DNA of 64,000 nt from Rugosibacter sp. (GTDB lineage: Bacteria > Pseudomonadota > Gammaproteobacteria > Burkholderiales > Rhodocyclaceae): the NCBI GenBank assembly GCA_030645365.1, contig JAUSMB010000047.1, forward strand, positions 1-64,000, given 5' to 3'. The position numbers were made by a program, and so were the translations under genes. Shown here in pieces: positions 56,648-63,692 of this stretch. Positions within the stretch are counted from its first letter, which is position 1. Every line of letters begins with the position of its first letter. The notes under the pieces are model-generated. The model ran no database searches and had not been told where the DNA came from. It saw nothing but the letters and a program-made list of their open reading frames with translations.

Positions 56648-57337
56648 GTGCGTTTTCTGGCATTCGAGACGGCGACACGACGCCTATCCGTTGCACTTTG
56701 GCAGGATGGTGAGCTCACCGAACGGTTTGCTGATCACCCGAACAGTGGCTCGGAATATCTTTTACCTTGGGCGCATGAACTGCTGGCAATATCCGGCATA
56801 ACGCTCAAGCAACTCGATGGCATTGCGTTTGGCGCAGGGCCGGGCGGGTTTACCGGTTTGCGCTTGGCGTGCGGTGTGGCGCAGGGCTTGGCGTTTGGTC
56901 TGGATGTGCCTGTTGCACCGATCTCAACCCTGGCCGCGTTAGCCCTGGCATCGGGCGAGCGCAATGTCTGGGCGTGTCTTGATGCACGCATGAATGAAAT
57001 TTATGCGGCCGCATATACTGTCGAAGGGGATGTGGCGCATGAAGTGATGGCGCCGCATTGTGTCGCACCCGCCGTATCACCAGCGCCGACTTTTCAAAGC
57101 GCTTGGGGCGTGGGCGATGGATTTAAAACCTATGCTGACTTATTGACTAGCCGTAAGCCAGACTTGGCAGGCACTCATCCTGATATTTTTCCTTCCGCTG
57201 CCGCCGTGGCGCGCTTGGCAGTACCCGTGTTGGCCGATGGTCGAGGGGTATCCGCAGCCGATGCCCAGCCCATTTATGTGCGCGACAAAGTGGCATTTAC
57301 CACGGCCGAACGCTTGGCACGTGGCGGATTGAAATGA
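56648..57337 (+). CDS. tsaB: tRNA threonylcarbamoyladenosine biosynthesis protein TsaB
   Basis: A 229-residue ASKHA-fold protein that scaffolds TsaD for t6A37 synthesis in tRNA. It opens MRFLAFETATRRLSVALW from a GTG at 56648; the core has GIAFGAGPGGFTGLRLACGVAQGLA. The only perfect (24/24) copy of the dispersed repeat lies in frame at residues about 142-149 (AVSPAPTF), in a region that is variable in the family. The stop overlaps rimI by four bases. Confidence 0.92.
   Translation: MRFLAFETATRRLSVALWQDGELTERFADHPNSGSEYLLPWAHELLAISGITLKQLDGIAFGAGPGGFTGLRLACGVAQGLAFGLDVPVAPISTLAALALASGERNVWACLDARMNEIYAAAYTVEGDVAHEVMAPHCVAPAVSPAPTFQSAWGVGDGFKTYADLLTSRKPDLAGTHPDIFPSAAAVARLAVPVLADGRGVSAADAQPIYVRDKVAFTTAERLARGGLK
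57071..57094 (+). repeat. dispersed 24-bp repeat, copy 14 (inside tsaB, perfect copy)
   Basis: 24 of 24 bases match; read in frame as AVSPAPTF. Confidence 0.85.
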
Positions 57338-57792
57338 CATTTGACCAAGACCTGCGCATCACCGCGATGACCTTGGCTGACCTCGATACAGTAGTGGCCG
57401 CCGAGGCCACGTTGCATGCTTCACCGTGGACGCGCGGCCAGTTTGCCGATTCACTTGCTGCAGGCCACGATGTTTTGCTGGCGTATGACAGCAGCAACGC
57501 CCTGGTGGGCTATGGCGTGGTGATGATGGCGGTGGGCGAGGCTGATTTGCTGAACATCAGCGTGTTACCCGCGTTTCAACGACAAGGGGTTGGCGCAGCC
57601 TTTTTGCAGCACCTGATGGCGCGTGCCAGGATGCGGCAGGTGACGCGCATGCTGCTCGAAGTGCGTGCTACGAATCGAGCGGCGCTGGCCTTGTACACAC
57701 GCCAGGGGTTCACTGAGATTGGTCGGCGACACGGCTATTATCCAGCTCATGAACAACGGGAAGATGCGATCGTGATGGCACGCGAGTTATAA
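57334..57792 (+). CDS. rimI: ribosomal protein S18-alanine N-acetyltransferase
   Basis: A 152-residue GNAT. The acetyl-CoA loop is VLPAFQRQGVGAAFLQHL, with LLEVRATNRAALALYTRQGFTEIGRRHGYY closing the fold. It acetylates the N-terminal Ala of S18. It overlaps tsaB as ATGA, the common tsaB-rimI pair, and is followed by the glycosylase gene after seven bases. Confidence 0.92.
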   Translation: MTFDQDLRITAMTLADLDTVVAAEATLHASPWTRGQFADSLAAGHDVLLAYDSSNALVGYGVVMMAVGEADLLNISVLPAFQRQGVGAAFLQHLMARARMRQVTRMLLEVRATNRAALALYTRQGFTEIGRRHGYYPAHEQREDAIVMAREL

Positions 57793-57799
57793 ATAACTG

Positions 57800-58552
57800 A
57801 TGAATCCTAGTCGCCAACAAATACTGTACGAAATGGGCTTGGGCCCCGTGTGGAAACTGCGCGCGCCATCCACCGCTGCGACGGCGACTGAGCTACCGGC
57901 CGAGGCGACTCATTCGGTTGCCGAGCGAGCCCCGACAGGCGATACGGCGGTCACGCGCGTGGCGAAAATTGCCATGCCCATGGATTGGGATGAGCTGGCT
58001 GCAACCGCTGCGGCGTGTCGCCAGTGCCGACTTTGTGAAGTGCGCAAACAAGCCGTGCTAGGCGTTGGCGACCGGCAAGCCGACTGGCTTTTTGTCGGTG
58101 AAGGGCCGGGCGCGGAAGAGGATGAACGCGGCGAGCCATTTGTCGGTCAGGCGGGTCAGCTGCTGGATAATATGTTGGCTTCGATTGGTCTACAGCGCGG
58201 ACGGGATGTTTATATTGCCAATGCCGTTAAGTGTCGTCCACCGGAAAATCGAACTCCCGATCACGACGAGCTTGCAGCCTGCCGACCTTATCTTGCACAA
58301 CAAATTGCCTTGATCCAGCCTAAGCTCATTGTCGCCATGGGCCGCCCCGCTGCGCAGACATTGCTACAAACTGAAGTAAAAATCGGCACTGCACGGACTA
58401 AGGTGCATGATTACGAGGGTATTCCGGTGATTGTCACCTACCATCCCGCTTACCTGTTGCGCAGCCCTCTCGATAAGGCGAAAGCCTGGGAAGATCTCTG
58501 TTTTATGCGCAGGACGATGCGCCAATTAAAGCCAATCAATAGGCGTTTGTGA
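57800..58552 (+). CDS. uracil-DNA glycosylase, family 4 (iron-sulfur)
   Basis: A 250-residue enzyme removing uracil from DNA. The cluster-type cysteines Cys73 and Cys76 are in CRQCRLCEVR; the catalytic region is FVGEGPGAEEDERGEPFVGQAG; the DNA-contact motif is TYHPAYLLRSP. The first 60 residues are a variable Ala/Thr-rich linker. The cysteine region overlaps a weak repeat match (58012-58035), which may be chance because that protein motif is conserved. It follows rimI in an operon. Confidence 0.93.
   Translation: MNPSRQQILYEMGLGPVWKLRAPSTAATATELPAEATHSVAERAPTGDTAVTRVAKIAMPMDWDELAATAAACRQCRLCEVRKQAVLGVGDRQADWLFVGEGPGAEEDERGEPFVGQAGQLLDNMLASIGLQRGRDVYIANAVKCRPPENRTPDHDELAACRPYLAQQIALIQPKLIVAMGRPAAQTLLQTEVKIGTARTKVHDYEGIPVIVTYHPAYLLRSPLDKAKAWEDLCFMRRTMRQLKPINRRL
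58012..58035 (+). repeat. dispersed 24-bp repeat, copy 15 (weak, inside the uracil-DNA glycosylase gene)
   Basis: 19 of 24 bases match; it coincides with the conserved cysteine motif and could be fortuitous. Confidence 0.35.
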
Positions 58553-58604
58553 TCTATTTCGATCACCACTCTCAGTGGGAACAGATTTTGCGTCACGGCT
58601 TATT

Positions 58605-60026
58605 ATGAATATCCATTATCCAAAATCGTTCTTCAAGCTACTGTCAGCCGGCTTTTTGCTGGCGGTTTTGCCATTGATTATTGGGTTGCTGATTAATACC
58701 GTCGCCATACAGCGACTATCGACACAAAGCCAGCGTGCTGTTTATGATGCCGCGCGAGTGACCCATGCCGCAAGAGAATTAAGCGAAACGGCCAATTCAT
58801 TGGAACGCGTTGCGCAACAGAGTGTCATCTTGAAAGATCCGACTTTATGGAAGAGCTACCTCACTTTGCATCAACGCTTTGTAAATGCCAGCGCACAATT
58901 GAGCGAGTTGCCACTTGAAGCCTCCATGCGGCTAGAGCTAACGGCCTTGCAGCAAGAAGAACAGCAACTCAATGCCTATCTCGTAAAAATTGGCATTGAT
59001 GCGACGGGCGCGACGGATGCAGCGATTCGATATGCTGATATTGCCGATACAACGCGGCAGTTATTAACACGTTCGAGCAAGGTGATCGATAAAGAGGCAG
59101 AGTCTTTGCGCGTGTTGGCAGAGCAAACGGAGATACAAGTTAAAAGGCAACTTTTCTTGTTGCTGCCTTTGTCGATCTTCATCGTTGCCGGGTTTACGCA
59201 TCTTCTCGCTAAGCCGATTGCCCAACTGGAACAGGGTATTCGTGATCTGGGCGAACGTCGGCTTGAAACCCGGATCGAAGTGAACGGTCCTGATGACTTG
59301 AAGCAGCTGGGTGATCGGCTGGATTGGTTGCGGTTACGTTTGGTTCAGCTGGGGGAACAAAAAAGCCGTTTTTTGCGCCAGATTTCGCATGAGCTAAAAA
59401 CACCTTTAACGGCATTACGCGAAGGGTCGGATTTATTATCCGAGGAAATTGCAGGGCCGTTAACAGAAAAGCAGCGTGAAATTGTCTATATCCTGCGTCA
59501 ACATAGTCTTGACTTGCAACGTCTGATTGAAGATCTGTTGCGTCATGGTGAGTCGGAGTTTCAGCAAACACCGCTTAAATTGCAACCGGTAAAACCTATT
59601 GAAATCATTGCGAAGGTAATCGATAAGCAACACTTGGCGATGGCCTCACGACATATCAAGTTAGATAGGCAAGTTGATGATTTTGTTTTGCGTACAGATC
59701 CCGAGCGATTGCGTATCGTGTTTGACAATCTGCTGTCTAATGCTATTAAGTACTCTCCTGCAAATGGCACGATTACCGTGTCGGCAAAAAAAAATGACAA
59801 TCATGTTTTGCTATCCGTGATTGATGAGGGCCCAGGTGTCGCGGATGAAGAGATGGATAATTTGTTTGATCCGTTTTATCGCGGACAGGCCGTAGCTGCT
59901 GGCGTTGTCAAAGGCTCGGGGTTGGGATTGTCGATTGCCAAAGAACATGTACTCACCTTGGGAGGGGAAATAACCGTTGGCCGAGGAAAAGGACACTTCA
60001 CGGTACAACTCCCTTTAAATATATGA
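58605..60026 (+). CDS. glrK: sensor histidine kinase GlrK/QseE-like
   Basis: A 473-residue membrane kinase. Two hydrophobic segments (about 9-36 and 182-201) flank a helical periplasmic sensor of about 145 residues; then HAMP, the phospho-accepting His262 in RQISHELKTPLTALREG, and the ATPase with DNLLSNAIKYSP (N box), IDEGPGVADEE and GSGLGLSIAKEH. ATG 58605 is chosen; GTG 58575 would add ten residues. It is followed by a lipoprotein and GlrR, the same order as enterobacterial glrK-qseG-glrR. Confidence 0.88.
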   Translation: MNIHYPKSFFKLLSAGFLLAVLPLIIGLLINTVAIQRLSTQSQRAVYDAARVTHAARELSETANSLERVAQQSVILKDPTLWKSYLTLHQRFVNASAQLSELPLEASMRLELTALQQEEQQLNAYLVKIGIDATGATDAAIRYADIADTTRQLLTRSSKVIDKEAESLRVLAEQTEIQVKRQLFLLLPLSIFIVAGFTHLLAKPIAQLEQGIRDLGERRLETRIEVNGPDDLKQLGDRLDWLRLRLVQLGEQKSRFLRQISHELKTPLTALREGSDLLSEEIAGPLTEKQREIVYILRQHSLDLQRLIEDLLRHGESEFQQTPLKLQPVKPIEIIAKVIDKQHLAMASRHIKLDRQVDDFVLRTDPERLRIVFDNLLSNAIKYSPANGTITVSAKKNDNHVLLSVIDEGPGVADEEMDNLFDPFYRGQAVAAGVVKGSGLGLSIAKEHVLTLGGEITVGRGKGHFTVQLPLNI

Positions 60027-60032
60027 CCCGCC

Positions 60033-60551
60033 ATGAAAAATTTTTATAACTATTTATTCCTAGGGTTACTCCTGGCCCTGATCTCAGGCTGTGCAACCAT
60101 TAAACCGGCAGAAGTTGTTGCGCCCCCCAGACAGGTGTATTGGAGTGCATCAGGTGGTGCGAGCGCATTGCTTACTTATTTTGATCAACTACGCTTGTTG
60201 TCGGCACCCGAGCTTGCCAAGGAAACCGAACGCGCACGCAAGAATTATGCGAAAGATAAATCGACTTTCTATCAACTTCAATATGCCATTGCCTTGTCTG
60301 TTCCTGGCGGAGACATCCGCCAGGCGCAACAATTGCTTGATCCCTTGGTCAAGGAAACGAGGCGTCGTGATCTTCCACTTCGTGCTTTGGCTGTTATGGT
60401 GAGTACCAACCTGGCCGAACGCCAAAGATTGGAGGAGGCATTGCAAACCCAAATTCGCCGTGCAGATGATCTTGATGCCAAGCTTGAAGCGTTAAAGGGT
60501 ATCGAGAAAAAAATGATGCAGCGTGAGGATGTGATCAAAGGAAAACCATGA
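60033..60551 (+). CDS. qseG: QseG-like outer-membrane lipoprotein
   Basis: A 172-residue lipoprotein: signal LFLGLLLALISGC with the lipobox Cys at about 20, followed by a helical domain rich in Arg and Glu and a C-terminal coiled coil (RADDLDAKLEALKGIEKKM). Its place between glrK and glrR matches QseG, which modulates the kinase in enterobacteria. The sequence alone is not diagnostic. It overlaps the glrR start by four bases. Confidence 0.7.
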   Translation: MKNFYNYLFLGLLLALISGCATIKPAEVVAPPRQVYWSASGGASALLTYFDQLRLLSAPELAKETERARKNYAKDKSTFYQLQYAIALSVPGGDIRQAQQLLDPLVKETRRRDLPLRALAVMVSTNLAERQRLEEALQTQIRRADDLDAKLEALKGIEKKMMQREDVIKGKP

Positions 60552-61927
60552 GCTCGCCGAATGCAAAAAATAGCGCACAAACTCGGCTACAAACGCGATC
60601 ACAGATTTTATTGGTTGATGATGACCCGGATTTGCTTCGCCTGTTGACCATTCGGCTCGAGGCGGCAGGATATGGCGTCATAACGACAGACAAGGCAGAA
60701 CACGCACTAGCCATGATTGCGGTTGAACGGCCACATCTGGTGATTACCGATCTGCGTATGCCGGGTATGGATGGTTCGGCATTGTTTGAGGCGATCAACG
60801 CGACGCATCCGGCGCTACCCGTGATCATACTCACGGCGCATGGCACCATTCCGGATGCGATTGCCGCGACAAATCGTGGCGTGTTTGGCTATCTGACCAA
60901 GCCTTATGACGCCAAGGTGCTGATTGCTCAAGTGGAGCAGGCGTTGCGCTTTTCTGTCAGTGACAATACTGAGGCTATGAGCGAGCAAACATGGCGAGCA
61001 GGTATTGTTACCCAAAGCCCCATCATGGAAGGTCTTTTGGCGCAAGCCCGATTGGTTGCTGCTAGCGACGCCAGTGTCATGCTGTATGGAGAATCAGGCA
61101 CCGGAAAAGAGTTGTTGGCCCAGGCAATTCATTTTGCCAGCGCACGGTCTGAGGCGAATTTTGTCGCTGTGAATTGCGGGGCAATCCCTGAAAACCTTCT
61201 GGAATCCGAACTTTTTGGCTATGTGCGCGGGGCATTTACCGGAGCGAATAAAGACTACGCAGGGTTAGTCAGGGAGGCCGATGGTGGCACGCTTTTCCTG
61301 GATGAGATTGGTGATATGCCTTTGCCATTACAAGTGAAATTGCTGCGCATGCTCGAGCAGCGCGAGGTGAGGCCACTAGGTGAGGCTAAATCGCATCGTG
61401 TGGATATTCGTGTCATTAGTGCTACACACCGCGATCTGGAGGTGGAAATGGCCGAAGGACGGTTTCGTAGCGATTTGTTTTATCGCCTCAAGGTGGTGGC
61501 GCTGGCGATTCCATCATTGGCTGAACGGCGTGACGATATTCCTCTGCTGGCCAGGTATTTCCTACACAAGATCTCGGAAAGCTACCGAAAGGAAGTTAAT
61601 GGATTTGCGCCGGAGGCAATGGAGATTTTAGTTCGTGCCAGTTGGCCCGGTAACGTGCGTCAACTGCTCAATGTCGTAGAGCAGGCAGTTGCCTTGTCTA
61701 CCGGATCCATCGTACCACTTGCACTGGTACAAAATGCCATTCGGGAGCTGGAAGACATTATCCCCTTCGATGAAGCACGGCGTCGCTTTGAAGCCGATTA
61801 CCTGGCGCGGCTGCTCAAAATGACGGGGGGTAACGTTGCGAGTGCTGCCACTTTGGCGCAGCGAAATCGCACGGATTTTTACAAACTCCTGCAGCGCCAT
61901 TCTATGGATCCGTCGTTGTTCAAGTAA
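60548..61927 (+). CDS. glrR: sigma54-dependent response regulator GlrR/QseF
   Basis: A 459-residue NtrC-family activator. The receiver domain has DDDPDLL, phospho-acceptor Asp68 (LVITDLRMPGMDG) and Lys118 (YLTKPYD). The AAA+ domain has GESGTGKE (181-188) and the sigma54-contacting GAFTGA (228-233). The C-terminal helix-turn-helix reads GGNVASAATLAQRNRTDFYKLLQRH. Two TGTC-N10-GACA sites, the known GlrR target, follow its stop codon, with a sigma54 promoter further on. Confidence 0.93.
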   Translation: MSSPNAKNSAQTRLQTRSQILLVDDDPDLLRLLTIRLEAAGYGVITTDKAEHALAMIAVERPHLVITDLRMPGMDGSALFEAINATHPALPVIILTAHGTIPDAIAATNRGVFGYLTKPYDAKVLIAQVEQALRFSVSDNTEAMSEQTWRAGIVTQSPIMEGLLAQARLVAASDASVMLYGESGTGKELLAQAIHFASARSEANFVAVNCGAIPENLLESELFGYVRGAFTGANKDYAGLVREADGGTLFLDEIGDMPLPLQVKLLRMLEQREVRPLGEAKSHRVDIRVISATHRDLEVEMAEGRFRSDLFYRLKVVALAIPSLAERRDDIPLLARYFLHKISESYRKEVNGFAPEAMEILVRASWPGNVRQLLNVVEQAVALSTGSIVPLALVQNAIRELEDIIPFDEARRRFEADYLARLLKMTGGNVASAATLAQRNRTDFYKLLQRHSMDPSLFK

Positions 61928-61928
61928 C

Positions 61929-61946
61929 TGTCGCCACAGTGCGACA
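61929..61946. promoter_or_regulatory. GlrR-type binding site 1 (TGTC-N10-GACA)
   Basis: TGTCGCCACAGTGCGACA matches the GlrR/QseF consensus exactly and forms an inverted repeat. It starts two bases after the glrR stop, about 165 bp upstream of the predicted sigma54 start site. Confidence 0.8.
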
Positions 61947-61993
61947 GTAAAAATCATTAGGGTTCATCGGGTTGTAAAACCTTTGCAGCGATC

Positions 61994-62011
61994 TGTCGCC
62001 TGATGGCGACA
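61994..62011. promoter_or_regulatory. GlrR-type binding site 2 (TGTC-N10-GACA)
   Basis: TGTCGCCTGATGGCGACA has the same outer and inner words as site 1; the centres are 65 bp apart, about six helical turns. It is about 100 bp upstream of the predicted start site. Confidence 0.82.
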
Positions 62012-62075
62012 GATTATCATGCCGTGGAAATTGCTCGGCTAGCATAACCTATTGAAATTTATTATAAAAATAATC

Positions 62076-62091
62076 TGGCATGGTGATTGCT
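62076..62091 (+). promoter_or_regulatory. sigma54 (-24/-12) promoter
   Basis: TGGCAT-N5-TTGCT matches the sigma54 consensus TGGCAC-N5-TTGCW with one change. With the two upstream GlrR sites it makes a complete enhancer-dependent promoter; transcription would start near 62103. Confidence 0.8.
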
Positions 62092-62207
62092 TTTACCCAT
62101 GGGTAGTTGAGCATTGCATCAAAGTGCCCAATTCTTTACCTATCGGAAAAAAGATTGATACCTCATGTTCACATGAGCCCCTGATCAGAAAAGAGAGAAG
62201 CGAAAAA

Positions 62208-62777
62208 ATGCAAGCTCGTCCCAAACTACTTTATCCATTAATGGTGATTGCAGCGATTGCCGTTACCGTGTTTAGCTTGCTAGGCATCGCGACTTTAACC
62301 GGAACCCTACCGCTGGCTCATTCCGAAGCGGGTACGGCATCTACGGCATCATCTATTGCGAAAGCTACACAGGAACTACTGCCAGAGTCTGGTACGAGTT
62401 CAGCTAGGCGCGACCGCACAGTAACTTCTGCCTGCCGTTACTGCGGCGTCGTGGAATCAGTGAGCCTGGTCGAAATGAAAGGTCAGGGCAGTGGCGTGGG
62501 GGCAATTGCCGGAGGAGTTGCCGGCGCCCTGGTAGGCAATAGCATCGGTCAAGGTAATGGCCGCACTGCGATGACTCTTTTAGGTGGCGCTGGTGGTGCC
62601 TACGCGGGCAATGAGATCGAAAAAAATACGCACAAAACTTCGTCGTATCGCATCCGAGTGCGTATGGAGAATGGCCGGCTACACACGCTCTATCAGCGTA
62701 ATCCGCCGGCGGTGGCAGCTGGCGATCACGTGAAAGTTGTTGGTAGTGTGATTGCACAGCAATCATCGAGTAGTTAA
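62208..62777 (+). CDS. glycine-zipper 2TM-domain envelope protein
   Basis: A 189-residue protein with an N-terminal membrane or signal segment (LYPLMVIAAIAVTVFSLLGIA), a CRYC pair, and a glycine-zipper region (GVGAIAGGVAGALVGNSIGQGNG ... LLGGAGGAYAGNEIEK, with the two halves as separate hairpins), then a soluble end (YRIRVRMENGRLHTLYQ). Proteins of this type (Rick_17kDa/SlyB-like) sit in or near the outer membrane and respond to envelope stress. ATG 62208 with AGAGAAG upstream is chosen; an ATG at 62052 lies before the sigma54 promoter and is rejected. Probably a direct GlrR target. Confidence 0.82.
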   Translation: MQARPKLLYPLMVIAAIAVTVFSLLGIATLTGTLPLAHSEAGTASTASSIAKATQELLPESGTSSARRDRTVTSACRYCGVVESVSLVEMKGQGSGVGAIAGGVAGALVGNSIGQGNGRTAMTLLGGAGGAYAGNEIEKNTHKTSSYRIRVRMENGRLHTLYQRNPPAVAAGDHVKVVGSVIAQQSSSS

Positions 62778-62846
62778 GCGTTCTGAACTTGATTCGTTTT
62801 TCCGGCCGAGATGGTCCTCGGCAATCATTAGAGAAGGAGATGCAGT

Positions 62847-62900
62847 ATGAAAAAGCGCCGCATAAAACAACGGTTAGCCCTGAGTACTATTTTTATTTAG
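62847..62900 (+). CDS. 17-residue basic small open reading frame
   Basis: MKKRRIKQRLALSTIFI followed by TAG, with an excellent ribosome site (AGAAGGAGAT) seven bases upstream. No family is recognised. It may be a real small peptide, a leader for the bactofilin gene, or the truncated start of a lost gene: a 15-bp tandem duplication covers its stop. Confidence 0.35.
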   Translation: MKKRRIKQRLALSTIFI

Positions 62901-62925
62901 TAGCACAAGGTTTAGTAGCACAAGG
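62896..62925 (+). repeat. 15-bp exact tandem duplication
   Basis: TTTAGTAGCACAAGG occurs at 62896-62910 and again at 62911-62925; the first copy contains the stop of the 17-residue frame. Confidence 0.85.
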
Positions 62926-62975
62926 GCCGGATGATCGTCCGGTTGTTCTGTAGTCATTTCTGAAAAGGAAAATTC

Positions 62976-63563
62976 ATGTTTAAAACTCAAGAGTTAACTG
63001 GCAAGTCCGATGGATCGAATAGTGCGCGTGGTCTGTTTGGCCGACCATCGACTCCCATGCCGGCACCGGTAACCAAACCCTTTGCAGCTCAACCGCTACC
63101 CATGGCAGACGCTAGAAACCCGGTCCCTTCTGATACTTCATCTGCCTCTGACTCTGCCACACAATTGAAAGCCGAGAAAAGTGTTGGCAACCGGCTGCTC
63201 GTAGGCCCCGATGTCAAGCTCAAGGGCGCAGAAATTCTTGATTGCGATACGCTGGTTGTGGAGGGCAGGGTCGAAGCGACCATGGATAGCCATATCATCC
63301 GCATTGCCGAACAGGGCATATTCTGTGGCACCGTGAGTATCGATACGGCAGAAATACACGGTGTCTTTGAGGGTGAACTCACTGCCCGAAGCCAGTTGAT
63401 CATTCATGCGACTGGTCGCGTTACTGGCAAGATCCGTTATGGAAAAATTCTGATTGAAGAAGGCGGGCAGATATGTGGCGACATTCAGTCAACGGCCCAG
63501 AATCATCCGGAAGTCAAGGCGGAAGTCAGGACTATCGGAGCCGCTATCCGGCGTGACGGATAA
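62976..63563 (+). CDS. bactofilin (polymer-forming cytoskeletal protein)
   Basis: A 195-residue protein with a Pro/Ala/Ser-rich disordered N-terminus (to about 68) and a bactofilin beta-helix core (NRLLVGPDVKLKGAEILDCD ... VVEGRVEA, then GTVSIDTAEIHGVFEGEL, GRVTGKIRYGKILIEEGG). Bactofilins polymerise without nucleotides and locate cell-wall or envelope machinery. AAAAGGAAAA precedes the ATG. It lies downstream of the GlrR-linked glycine-zipper gene, so a shared envelope role is plausible. Confidence 0.9.
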   Translation: MFKTQELTGKSDGSNSARGLFGRPSTPMPAPVTKPFAAQPLPMADARNPVPSDTSSASDSATQLKAEKSVGNRLLVGPDVKLKGAEILDCDTLVVEGRVEATMDSHIIRIAEQGIFCGTVSIDTAEIHGVFEGELTARSQLIIHATGRVTGKIRYGKILIEEGGQICGDIQSTAQNHPEVKAEVRTIGAAIRRDG

Positions 63564-63586
63564 TCATCCTGGGCGCTTTCTAAATT

Positions 63587-63618
63587 AAAAGCCGGCACCA
63601 CCAGTTGCGGTTTTTTTT
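63587..63618 (+). terminator. probable terminator after the bactofilin gene
   Basis: AAAAGCCG and CGG followed by eight T can pair with one bulge across a 16-base loop. The stem is short, so confidence is moderate. Confidence 0.45.
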
Positions 63619-63692
63619 CTGAACGCGTAAGAAGATTGAGCTTACGGGGAGGACTGAGCCTACGGGGAAATATTGTATCTTTGCCAGTAGCC

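Noticed and set aside
57936..57955. GGCGATACGGC in the uracil-DNA glycosylase gene as a reverse repeat copy
   Set aside because: Only the GCGATACGGC end matches; the AAAAGTCGG part is missing.
62052..62207. A longer glycine-zipper protein starting at 62052
   Set aside because: That start lies upstream of the sigma54 promoter and would place hydrophilic sequence before the signal segment; ATG 62208 fits both.
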